From: Sanderia malayensis
Taxonomy: Eukaryota; Cnidaria; Scyphozoa; Semaeostomeae; Pelagiidae
Reading direction: 5' to 3'
NCBI GenBank assembly: GCA_013076295.1
Contig: RQOL01000718.1
Coordinates: 4,526,001-4,590,000 of the forward strand
Length of the DNA stretch: 64,000 bases
Made by a program: the position numbers and the translations under genes. Positions 37,437 through 49,800 of this stretch are shown here, piece by piece. The notes under the pieces were generated by a model, which did not search any database, had not been told where the DNA came from, and saw only the letters and a list, made by a program, of their open reading frames with translations. Positions within the stretch are counted from its first letter, which is position 1, and each line of letters begins with the position of its first letter.

Positions 37437-37835
37437 TTAGCTTTCATGTATTTCGGCTGAAGAATAAAGCAATTTGCGCTTACTTGCAGAAGGATAAAAT
37501 GAGCCACAACTTTCAATACTTTTTGTTTTGCTGCATGGTGTTTTGAACTGACGCATATTTGAGCATGGAGTCGACTCATCTGAAATTTTATTCTGGCTAC
37601 TCTCTATATCTTCGTTTGCATAGAAGTTTAATTTTCGGTTGGGTTGTTTTTTCATCCCTGTTTCTTCTGAACACTGGCAACTAATTCCATCAGACACGCA
37701 ACGGCGGCAAAAATTTGCAAAGGAAGGATAACTCTTTTCTTTTCTTGGTGCCCAAGTAATCCTCTCATTTTCATATGATGAAAGTGGTGTGTTGGTGAGA
37801 AGGACCAAGTTCTGTTGTTCTTGCGCTACTTCCAT
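37437..37835 (-). CDS. Small uncharacterised protein
   Basis: A 132-codon frame from the ATG at 37835 (MEVAQEQQNLVLL); an upstream in-frame ATG adds a 27-residue unlike segment and is not preferred. The protein is Ser/Lys-rich with a Cys cluster (CRRCVSDGISCQC, residues about 42-54) and a basic C-terminal part (SASKRKLLYSS). I recognise no family. The Ser/Thr-Pro content (NTPLS, STPCS, KTPCS) suggests phosphorylation. It could be one exon of a spliced gene. Confidence 0.4.
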   Translation of the reverse strand: MEVAQEQQNLVLLTNTPLSSYENERITWAPRKEKSYPSFANFCRRCVSDGISCQCSEETGMKKQPNRKLNFYANEDIESSQNKISDESTPCSNMRQFKTPCSKTKSIESCGSFYPSASKRKLLYSSAEIHES

Positions 37836-39685
37836 CTTGGTGTGAAACAATATGCTTGCAATAAACTTGATTTGATTTGGAAATAAAAGTTTTATTGTTG
37901 TTGATGAATGAAACAATAGTTAGTTGCAATTTTATCGCAAATCTGTGAATGAAATTGAAAGAGGCTTCTAATTCTAAAACGAATGAACAAACGACTTTCA
38001 TTGGATTACTCATATGTCACGTGTTTAACACGTCGAATTCTCAAATACATTGCGTGATACAGTCAAGGAGTAAATCTGTCTGAATTCACCTACAGTTCAG
38101 GAAATAAAAAAAACACGCGTGAATAGATGTCTGTACTTTTTGATAATATAAATTCTGACTTCCTCGGATGTCTTTATTACAATGTCAGCCATTCATTATA
38201 ACACAAGAAAAGATTGACCAGTCAACCATTTACAAAATCCCGAAGATATCTGTCTTGGAGAGAATTGACTGGAATTAAATTACATTGTTTAACAATTATC
38301 GGTCAATTATTTTGGTGAAAAGTTTTAAAGACCTTTTTTAAATTACAGAAAACTGTGTGGTTTTGAGGAAGAGTTTTATATTTATTGCTGTTCTCCTTAC
38401 TGTCATATATTTTTAAACAATTAAATTTCCAAAGTTCTATTACAACGCGATGTAATCTAAACAAGAGATATTCCTATCCGAAGATTTCCGCCAGGATAAG
38501 ATTTACGGTATTTGCAAATTGGTTTAACGAGAAGGAGATATGCAAGAGAACAAATCGTATCAAAGCTGTTTGTTAAAAACGATAACAGTGGTAATTGGGA
38601 GTTAAAATAAATAGAATATAGCCATAAAATGAGAAAATGGTGCAATTTATTTTTGTCAGGGTTTTCAGACCTTTTCAGCTTCACAACTTGTGCAAATGTT
38701 TTGATGCTTGTTATTTTCGATTTATGCTTGCGAAATAACTGGTGAATAGTTATTTGCAAATTGCAAAACATGATTGCTGTGTACGTTTCAAATGAATTTG
38801 AATATCAGTGTCAATAGAAATTGTCAATGCATTGTAATAATCTTTTTCAGGTACACGTTTTTTTTTATAAGAAACCGGTTTATAAGAAACCTAGATCTAG
38901 ACGGCCTAAAATTTAAGAAACTTTTAGAACTACAAGGAAATATTTAAGAAACATTAGAAATTTCGGAAACACGTTTTTCCTTTACGGATTCAACAAATAT
39001 CAACTACAGTAAGTGTGTTTTATGTGCTAAGCATAACACACACTTGCAACGAACGACATCACATGACGAACGACATCAGATGCGTATGCGCAAGAGTTTC
39101 CATCGTACGTTGGCAATTCAATGGAAGATCAACAGGGGGTGAAATTAGAACTTCGCTCTATTGTTTCAAAGGAAATCTGAAAAATTCCATTGGCCGATTT
39201 CTCACGCATCGACGATCCTCTGAACTTCCGTCGATAGCGTTTTAAAGATTCCCGACTGCTCCGCAGCGGAAATCAATAATGCGTAAACGCGGAGCCTTAA
39301 ATCCACGGAGGAGGATTTGAGGCCCCGCGTCCGCGCTCGCTAGAATGACACAAACAGGAAAATGTATGAAATTTTGATGAGTTATTTTCTGTGAAAGAAA
39401 TTTGTTATTGATGAAACCCGTTTGGTGTGGTGTCCACTGTATATTTTATTCTGCTGAGTGCTGTGCTGTGTTTTGCCCGAAAATTCGCACGATGTCATTG
39501 TGCTTTGCAATACTTTTGTCTTTGTCCAAAATTGAGGTACAAGTTCTATTTGTGGAAAAGTTGAAAATTTACGAAGCTTCAAGCTATGGACCCGTTATCA
39601 AGTAACATTATTTTTGGTAAAGTTTTCTATTCGTACAAACCTGCACGTTATTTATAATTTATAAAATTTTTTCACCACAACAAAT
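37836..39685. other. No gene recognised (upstream of the Kelch-like gene)
   Basis: About 1.85 kb. Around 39290-39340 a GC-richer block (GGAGGAGGATTTGAGGCC) resembles, in inverted form, the sequence near 56300-56335, possibly the 5' end of a retroelement family. Nothing else recognised. The start of the Kelch-like gene is at 39686. Confidence 0.4.
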
Positions 39686-41533
39686 ATGGCGGCAACCTCA
39701 ACTGTTGGTGATGTTGAGTGTGAAGAAGGAATGGTTGATAAAAACATGTCTTCGGCGATTTTAAGCAATTTGGACAAGCTGAGAAAAGATGGAATACTGT
39801 GTGATGTTGTGATAAAATGCGGGACAAATAGTATAATAGCCCATAAAGTTGTTTTGGCCGCAGCAAGTCAGTACTTTTGTGCCATGTTCTCAAACGGTAT
39901 GTCCGAATCGCAGCTATATGAAGTGAGTAAAATTTAATTTAATTTTATTTTATGGGAAATGAAAAGTTAATTCTTTGTTTATATTAGCCCGGAATTCTCA
40001 TCAAAGGTTGTTATTTTTCAGATTGAACTCAAAGATTTGGATTATGAATCTATGAATGTTTTGGTAGATTACACATATACTGGAGTTTTGAAAATACAAA
40101 ATGACAATGCTCAAAGTGTTTTGGAAGCATCAGATCTTTTGCAGTTTAAAAACGTTAAGCAATGTTGTTCTGAATACATCAAAAATAAAATTGATATCAA
40201 TAATTGTCTAGATATACATGAACTTGGAGACAGATATTCCTGTGAAATTCTGTCAAAAGAAACATCTGAATATTTCAATAAGCATTTTGTTGAAATAGCA
40301 AAATCAGCAAAGAAATTCATGGATCTGAGTAGCATGAAACTGAAAATTCTCATTCAAAATGATGAAATAAATGTTGATAATGAAACCCAAATTTTAAATG
40401 CCTGCATGTTATGGGTTGGGCATGATGCAGAAAGAAAGAAATATTTACCAGAACTTCTCAGGCACCTGAGGTTGCCATTTGTACAACCATCAGAACTAAA
40501 GAAGATTTTATTAATTGACAGTTCTTTATCACATATTTTGAAAGAAGACTTGCTTCTTGTGAAGCCAAGAAGTAACAAGTTGCATCATTATAACGATGCA
40601 AGCATGCGGAATTCTTACAAACAATGGTTGTACATCCTTGGAGGTGAAAAATCATTTCTTACAGAAATTAATGATGTTGAGTGTTTTGAGCACAAAATGA
40701 AGACGTGGACCTTATGCCAACCGTTGAAAAATGCACGATCTTCATTTGCAGCAGTTGTGGTGAAAGGAAAATTGTACATTATTGGTGGGATGCGAAAAAG
40801 CAAGAAGTTACGAAGTGCCAAATGTTATGATCCAGAGACAAGAAAGTGGACAACATTGCCCCCTCCTTTGAAATGCATGGGGGACATTAAAGCTGCAGTT
40901 GTAAGTGATATTTTGTATGTAGCAGGAGGCTCAGGTGAAAGGGAGTTTGCATGTCGGTATCTGGAGAAATACGACCCAAATGAAAAGAGATGGGAAAGGT
41001 TGGAGAATATGATTAAGAGAAGAAGAAGATTTAATTTGGTTGAATTGAAAGGATTGATTTATGCCCTCGGAGGTTTTGATGATATTCATGGTGATTTAAA
41101 AAGTATGGAACATTATGATCCATCAACAAATTGCTGGACAAGAGATGCTTCAATGATTACAGCAAGAAATGATTTTGGTTCTGTTGTTTTATCAGGCCAT
41201 ATTTATGCAGTGGGTGGGGCTAATGGTAGCCAGGGCTCAATGAATTTGGTAGAAAGGTACAATCCGGTAACTAATGTTTGGTCACAGTGCGCAAGAATGA
41301 ATAATTGTCGTGGTGGTCTATCTGTTGCTGTGTACTTTGGAAGAATTGTTGCATTGAGTGGTATGAACATTTACATGGCATTGTTAGAAACTGCTGAGTA
41401 TTACAATGAAACTGAAAATAAATGGTTCCAATTTCCTTCATTGCAAATTGCACGATTTGGAAGTGTTGCTATTTGCCTTCCATTTGAAATGCCTTCAAAT
41501 GTGTTATCCGTTATAAACGATAATACTGAATAA
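39686..41533 (+). CDS. Kelch-like BTB-BACK-Kelch protein
   Basis: Two exons, 39686-39922 and 40022-41533, joined at a GT-AG intron of 99 bp, giving 582 residues, the usual length for KLHL proteins. Residues about 22-130 form the BTB domain (CDVVIKCGTNSIIAHKVVLA, then DYTYTG). Residues about 135-240 form the BACK domain (WVGHDAERKKYLPELLRHLR). From about 275 there are six Kelch repeats (LYIIGGMRK, LYVAGGSGE, IYALGGFDD, IYAVGGANG and others). KLHL proteins are substrate adaptors for CUL3 ubiquitin ligases; the BTB domain binds CUL3 and the Kelch propeller binds substrate. The subtype is not resolved. No defect seen. Confidence 0.93.
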
Positions 41534-43889
41534 ATAGAACGCTAGAATTAGTTTTTCAGATAATTTTTACAAATTAATTTATATACGTATAAAAATACGT
41601 AGTTTGCATAATTTTGCACAAGGAGCACATTCCAGTATCCGTGTGGAATACACTATTTTATCATACCATATTGTGGGAAGCAAATTAGTCACTATGAAGA
41701 GAAATAATTTGAAGCTTCAAGCCTGTTAATATATATTAGATGTTTTATAACAGCAATGAAATGCTTATATGATTAATCTTGTAAAGTGTCAAGTAATAAT
41801 GTATATATTGGGAGTTTGTTGAACCCAGTAAATTGTACTATGAACCATTTCAAGTGACCATGTAAAATTTTAAGAGTGCACTGTGCAGTTATAACATCAT
41901 GGCAAAAACTAACGATCATGAACTCTGTTTTGGTTAGAGCTACAGTCAATGTTTTTTAATAATAGATATGAATATGTCTTAATTACTTATTTAATTAAGA
42001 CATATTCAGGATCAGGGTAAAGGACCATTCTTTTTTCTTGTGAATGATAAAAAATTTTGAAAGAAAACAAAAAGTTTTGCTTACCAGGGCTTGCACATAT
42101 TTAACGAACATGCAAATATTTAAATATGCCAGGACATGGATCTCCAAATCAACCATTTGTAACATGTAGAAGACAGCTGGCATGACCCTCACATCGCGCT
42201 TTCATAACAGACAAAGAAATGCTCGATCTGCAATTTGTATTGCCTGTGTTCGATGCGGGCCAAGTAATTGCTGTCAAGCGACTTGGTTATATCTAGCGTC
42301 GCAGTTGAATAAATCTACCATGAAAGAGCAACAACAAAGCAAAGAATAGAAAAAGCGAAGAAAAGACAAACCGCAACAAAATTTATGCCGCCCGTTCATA
42401 AGGAATTATGAACTGACAAAAGATGTCCTTTTTATGGATTGAAAAGCATATGAGATTTGTAATGGACACTGGGGTCATGGAACCGACAACCATGAAGAGT
42501 TTCTCAACAACTGACTGAGCCAGCTAACTCAACCCAAAGCAAAGATTGGAGAGACAAAATCAAACCCAGTAAAATCTGCAAACGATTGGGTGCAGTAGCC
42601 TTCAAGTTCTTAAAGGGCATCGCATACCCTAAACTCGGGTACATGGAATGAATGATGGTAAAGAATTTATAAGCTAAAAACGATGCAAGTGATCTCATTC
42701 AATAGCCCCTTAGAAACAACGAGCGAGAAATTTTCCGACTTTTATTATTAAACTATAGAGCTGAAGGATCAAGATCAATTTGAGACTATTGGTCTTGTCC
42801 ACATAACTCTTTAAACACATGGCAAAGGCAAGTACAGAGTCCAATAATTTTCTCACATTAAGAACAAATCTTCGTTGATTTTGGTCAAATCAAGGATTTA
42901 TAGCGAATTAATGAAAAATGTTAAATTTTCATAAGTTTTGTTCACCGTGACTTCAGATTGAACCAAGTTATTTTCCCCCAGCTATTGTTGCCTCTTAGCA
43001 TGACAGAGTAAAGCAACAGTTTCCGAAACTTGCGATACTTTTTAAAATTTCAGATATCGATTCTGAAAATAAGTTCTAGCTCCGGGACAATGAAACAATA
43101 AATAAATCTTCAAAATTTAACAACTTCAACAGTTAAGCTTGTACGACTGTCTCTATCGACGCTGCAATAATGACTGACTACGTTAATTAATATACGAACA
43201 CACAGTAAATTACGCAACAACTGCAATCACTCAAATAACTGATGACAAACCTATCTAAGGGTGCATTGAGCAAATTTAATCAACCAGCTATAAGCGAAAT
43301 TAGCCACCCAAGGCCTCTTTGTCACACCATGTACTGCGCGCAGGCTAACAATACCTGGTCTCTGATGTGTCCGGTTTTTGACATAAACGTTAATAGTTAA
43401 AGCTCTATTTAGCAATACTACCAGTTGAGTTCCCATCTTCAATAGACTCCTACATTTTTTTCAGACTTTTTAGTCCTTCCTAAATAATTACACTAAAGCC
43501 CCCTTTATTTCAAAACATAACGTGTCTTGTTCGTTATGAACGATAATACTACATAACTATAGCGACAGATTATTTCTATAGTTACACCTCAAACTCTTTA
43601 TAGATTTACCTGTTCCAAATTAAAGTAATATGCGTCTCTCAAATTAAGAAAACATCTAACTCCATCCGACGCTTTCAGATAATCAGAAAATGTTTGTCTC
43701 AAATATCCTGCAGATATTGTTGCTTGAGACCTTGTAAATAGGCTCTCAATGCTGATTGGTCAAGACGTGAATGCTTAGATACTTGCAACAGTCTTGTACC
43801 TAATCTGAAAATGGCATTATGTTTCCGAGACTCAGTCGATATTGGATGAAGCATCTATAAATAGAACATATACCAAAATCACCTCTGAT
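41534..43889. other. Intergenic region between two convergent genes
   Basis: Lies between the 3' ends of the Kelch-like gene and MSH4. It should hold both polyadenylation regions. No gene or repeat was identified. Confidence 0.45.
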
Positions 43890-46800
43890 TCAGGACATAC
43901 CAAATCGAGTATGAACATAGAATCTGCTTCGATGAAATAGTGGTCGATTTTTGAATGCTTTTACACGAGTTAAAAATGTTGATTTTAGAAGTGCCACGAT
44001 AGCCAACAACCTTATCAAAGTTAGCATTGCACTGCGTTGCTGAAAGCTTCCACGCAATTCATGCAAAATCTGAATAGAACAAAATATGAATAAAATACGT
44101 CGATTTATCATCTTCTGTATTCGTCGTGTAAAAAATAGCCCAACTCTGACCAGGAGACAGGAGAGCAAAAAGAACAAAATACGAAGAAGAATGAAAGAAC
44201 GATGCATGTTTGTTTCACATGTGAAAAAGTACCATTGGGAAACTTGGATCTGACATTCGATGGGAAATGAGACCAATCAAAACGCAAAACACTGGTCACA
44301 TGATCCTTCTCAAATTAAACCAACATTTCGATTTAAATCCCCTTGCAAAACTATTAGGCTGACTTCGTCGGCATTGACTACATATTAAATGAGAGAACTA
44401 AATAAGTGAAGGAGAGAAAGAAAAATGTAAAGATAAACTCACCGATCTTTCTTTATCTTTGATGACTTGTAATACTTCTTTTGCAGCATTGATTAATGAA
44501 CTTGGTAATGAAGACATTTCAGCTAAACGAACTCCTGACAATAAAATGCATATTTAAAATTTAGTATATGATGTTAACAGTTGATTCTCTAGCCTTATTG
44601 GACAGAAATTAATTGATTGTAGCTAAGCAAACTAAATCAGTAGAACAAACCATAATTTTCTTGCATTGTTTTTCCTTTTGCTAATGAATGGCTGAAATGA
44701 AGTGTTGGTGCATCTGCAAAATCTGTCTAAAAGAGTATTTCATTCTTTGAAATGCGAAAGGGCACATGAAAGATATACAAGTCACTGAGATAAAAGAGAC
44801 GCAGCAATTGATGCTTAAGTTGTAATGTTACCGTGTAGCTGTCAAAAGTGTTTAGATTATTGCAAGAATTTTCATCCAATATGAAATTATAAGATATGTT
44901 TTGTTCAAACAAACTCACCTGCACTTCCATGTGAAATCTAAAAAATGTTAAAGTAAACAATTGTTAGTTAAGAAAAAATAAAAAATATCATATAAATCGA
45001 TGCTTTAAATAAATAAACGCATATACTTACACTTGGACATTTGGATAATTGTGCTCAAGTCTACACAATTCAATAAAATGTGTTGCAAAGAATGTGAAAA
45101 CCTTCAAAAAGAGATAAAAATGTCTTAATTCTTATAACTTGAATTCAATGCAGTATTGGTAAAGGGGAATCAAGATATAGTGTTCATTATAAAAATAAAT
45201 TTATTTATATTCTATTCTTCATGTAAGAGTATTGAATCGTGGAAGAGTTAAAGTGACCATGTGGCGACTTTGCTTTACAAATATTATCGTGCAACCTTTA
45301 TGGCGAAAAGACAGTTAACATGGAAGGGCAAAGAGCATAGCACTGGTGACAGGAGTGTTTGTTGCTCTTGACAAGTTTTTTTGCAGGGACCTTTTTGTAC
45401 TCCTTCTAACATACTTGATACTACGTCTCAATGAGATTAACATTGAAACTCGAGGCAAGAAGAGAAGAATAGGAGGAAGCGACTTTCCTGTTATGATCTG
45501 CCTATAGTCAATTTGACGATTGCAACCACAATTATGCATATATGATTACAAGTAGTTTGTAAAGTTAGAACTTTGACATTGGCAATAAAAAATTGAACAT
45601 TCCAGAGTAATAGCAACAAGACGTGAACGATGGTAAGTGTCTTAGCAACGAGCCAGGGATTTTGCCAAGTGGGGGCACTTAGAATCGTGGTTAGCCGATT
45701 AGCAATAAATACTCCCCATAAAATCTCATGGCTACCCACTAGCTTCGAACACAAGCATGACATATTACACCACCTGAACTAATTTTCAATTCGGAATTTT
45801 CAATTGCAAGTAGGTTATTGTAACATTTTAAGCCACAAACAACAACCTACAACTCGTAGATTTGTGTGAATAAAAACATACTTAGATATTTGCTCTCTCT
45901 CAACTTAAAACAGTTATGTTTAAAGCATGGGACAGTGATCTAAAAATTGTTTGGAGACCTTCTTATATGAAGTCTTTCCACATTCCAAATTTATTCCAGA
46001 TTTGTACAAACTTGCTGGTTTAGTTTCATTCGCTTGCTCTCATGATCGAACTACCATGAGCTACCACGTGAACTACATCAACCGATGATTCAAGAAGGTG
46101 ATCCTCTCCTTTGTCAAACCTTCATTCGTCTAGCAAGACGATTATTCATCAAACTTATCCTAGTAAGACGATCGCGTGATGAATTCAAATAGAGATAATA
46201 CAGACCAAACGATATCCCCGTGAATTTTCTGGAATCTGTCTGTTCTATGATGTTAGATTGCATTGTGTTCACGCTCCACTATTTTAGCTGGAACTATTCA
46301 AGCTCTTTTAACAGAGTAGAATACAATGGATAGTAGCCAACAACACTTACCTTCTTCTGCAGAAGATGTTCGCAAAGGCTGTAGGATAAACCAATTCCCT
46401 CATCAACACTTGTGCCTCTGCATAGTTCATCAACAATCACTAGCGATCTCTTCTGCACGTTCTAGCATCAAGAATAGTAAGACATGTTTTCAAGTCTTTC
46501 AGCAATGCAAATCGCAATTAAATGTAACACTCTTGGAAAATATAGTCTTGAGCAAATAAATATAATTTGTATTTACAGCATAAAAGTATCAACGAATTAC
46601 TAAAACTACAAAACAACCTACCCGTATTATATGGTTGATTTCTTTCATCTAAAATGTTATAAAAGTTTAAAACATTTAGCACACATCAAGGCAACATTTG
46701 CAGCAGTGGACAAACGTCCTCGGGGCACTCGTAAAAACGCAACAACAAAACCAACACCCAGTAAACTCTTTTTTCGTGAACATTATCCAAGCCTCACTCC

Positions 46801-49800
46801 CTCTAAGACTATGCTGTTTTGTTCTCTCAATGAGACCCTTGTGATCGTTGTCAACTGGAATTTCGCCGACAATGTATGTGCCTTTCTCTAGAGACAACAT
46901 TGTTCTGTTATCACAAATGAAACAGAAGGTTGTGATTTGTAGCATACCTCAAGCGTAAATGTTGACGAATTTGTTTCAATGTCGTCATCAGTTCCAACCC
47001 TTGCAAATATCTGATCAGCTGCACGAAACGAGGCGTATTCGGCTGGTACAAACGAGCCAACTTGAGCCATGATTTGCAGGAGAACTATTTGCCTTAAGTA
47101 CGTTGATTTTCCGCTCTGCTCATACAAATAAAGAAAAAAATAGTATTGGCTATGTGGCATAAAACACGTTGCTTAAAAGCCTACATATCTCTCGAGTATA
47201 CATGCATTAAGACTGATAGTAATTCATACCATGTTTGGTCCAGTAATAATGATGAAATTTGAAGAATTTGAAGCATACTAAGGAAGGAAAAATTTAGTAT
47301 TAAATTCAGTTGAATATCAAAGTTGGGAACTCATTGAGTTAAACTGTTAACTGATTTTAAATCATTCCGAAAGCTTGAGCAGTGAGTGTAAATATCCTCT
47401 GGTTGTGTATGCTTCTCACAGAGATGAGCTATATGATATAATGGGATAAAGGGAAACAGAAACATCTTAGAGATAGGATATTAGACATCAGCTAATCTTA
47501 TACTATGCACAACACTGTCTTAAGATATAAACAATTGTAGAAAAATAAAGACAAGAAAATTTGATGACATTGCTATTACATTACGGAAAATGGTCGACGG
47601 CACATTAATGTTGTGTATTGCAGGGTACATGTATAAATAATCTGAATATATAAGCCATAACAAGTATAGTCTGTCTGATGAGTGCGCAAGCATGAAACTC
47701 AGAGTCGCAGAGAACATGTCTTTTCATTGAGTGCAAATTCTACATTATAAGCCATAACAATAATTATTATAAATGTCACAATAAGACTTACCGCATCATT
47801 TGGTATGACTTCACCTGCCGGAAGAATCTTTTCAAGGATTGGATGTCTTCCTTGCTTTATTCCCAATGTGTCTGTAAACTCTGGCCTTACTATGGTTAAA
47901 TACAAGCAAGAACAATTAATGTTAATACTAACATATGGCGTAATATTGAAATATATGAAGCAATTATCAATATGCTTAAGAGAATTAAAAAATGTGAAAT
48001 GAAACGTACCATAATTTGATATCGTACACGCATGCGCCAATGAGACAATCATATCCAAAACTGATACACATTCAGCTAATTTATGCAAACATCCAATTTG
48101 TTCCCTGATATTCACCATCATTTCTGATATCACCCTTTTCAACGGAAGCCAGAGTGTAGTGTCAATACTCACAATATTTTTATGTAAACTAATTTTCACA
48201 ACGCATAACACCTTTCCTAACAAGCGTCCCACAAGTCTACAATTCCACAACCCCCTTGAACCACAGATCCACAGCTCCACAACTCCACATCAACCCAGGG
48301 TACCAACTGATTAAACTGAATAATTCCACTGCCTCATTTAATGAAATGCAGGTACTTCTTTGCTGTGAGTAAAACTCGCAATTGTAATTTAATTTGAGTA
48401 CAGTAAAATCCCCCATATAGAAACTAATGGATGAAAGCAATATGTTTTTAACAAAAGGCCTAGAGACAAAATTTCCACCTTCTTATATGTAGATTTTTAA
48501 AGCCTATGCTTTCCCGTATTAATGGTTACTATATTAACAAACTTACAAATTTGTCAGGGTGTAGATTTCATTTAATGCTTCGTTAACACGACCTAGAACA
48601 AAAATCAACGGAATAAGCAAATAGTCTGAACAACTTGCAAAGCTCTCTGGGTAGGCTATTTTTGGTAGAAAACGTCAGAGAAACGTCGGAGTCAAATACT
48701 AATCGCTCGAAAGGCAGCATTTGCAACTATTTTGTGAAGTTGAGAAAAGAATAATGTTCAGCATGCCGTTTAACTTTATCTGTAAAGAAAAAGAGGAAAT
48801 TATTAGATGATAATGAATGTGTTATAAGATGAAGTATGTAGTAGCTACATTAGGACAAATCGATGTTTCGATGTTGTAGTCACAAGGTCTTACCAGATCT
48901 TCAGTCGTACAACTGATACTGCTTTTAGATTTGACCGTTTTGATAAATTGATCAGGTAATGTTTCGATTGGTATGTCAGCATCAATTTGAATAAAAAATC
49001 CCCTAGTTGTGTTGTAAGCTGTTTTTATCATAAAATCAAACTGATTTGACAGTTGCTTGGTTAATTCTGTGAAAGAAGATATCTGAGATGGTAAGATTTA
49101 CTGATAATCAATGCAAACATGGAAGAAAATTGAGATGGAAATTTATGATTCACCATTTATGTCATCGATGCATTCGGTATAAACTCTTCTAACAACATCT
49201 AATAATCCTGGAAATTAAGAGAATCTCAATAGGTCTAATGTTTTCAAATATGACATCTTCCACAACCAATAATTCCGAAATAAATAATAAAAATTTCATA
49301 ATGGTTTCTTACCCTTAACACCATCCTGTTAAGAAATATAATTGTCATTAGTTTATCGCACTTACATGAACAAACAAATTAACAAAAGAAAGAGGTTATA
49401 ATAAAATAAGCAATGAAGATGAAGATGTCGTTAATACCTTGATAAGGAAGACCTTCTGAGTTCTCATGTTTAAAGTTCCCTTTTGACAAACCGTTTCTTC
49501 ATTGATAACAGAAAAAATGATTTCCAGTAACAGTTGAAATCGCTCATCCTCCAACGACTACGAACAAATAACATTTTTGTTACATTATATCAAAATACAA
49601 GTACCCTGTATCACAATCTAATGCTACCAGCTCAGAGCATAGTAGCTAACACATACAACGGACGCTTTTGACCCTTTTGTTCATAAATATATACAAAGCA
49701 TAACAACTTCGAACTAAACCGACTGTCTAGCTATTGATCTACGACTCCACTTCTTTTCCACCTTGTTAGAGTTTCTTTTCTTCTCAAATTTTACAGTGCC

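Noticed and set aside
47699..48280. A 193-codon frame as a separate gene
   Set aside because: It is two MSH4 exons (48010-48134 and 47792-47889) read through their intron.
48715..48779. Longer exon reading [12 protein letters not shown] in MSH4
   Set aside because: Family sequence resumes at [11 protein letters not shown] in 48547-48592, and the phase requires leaving after 13 nt.
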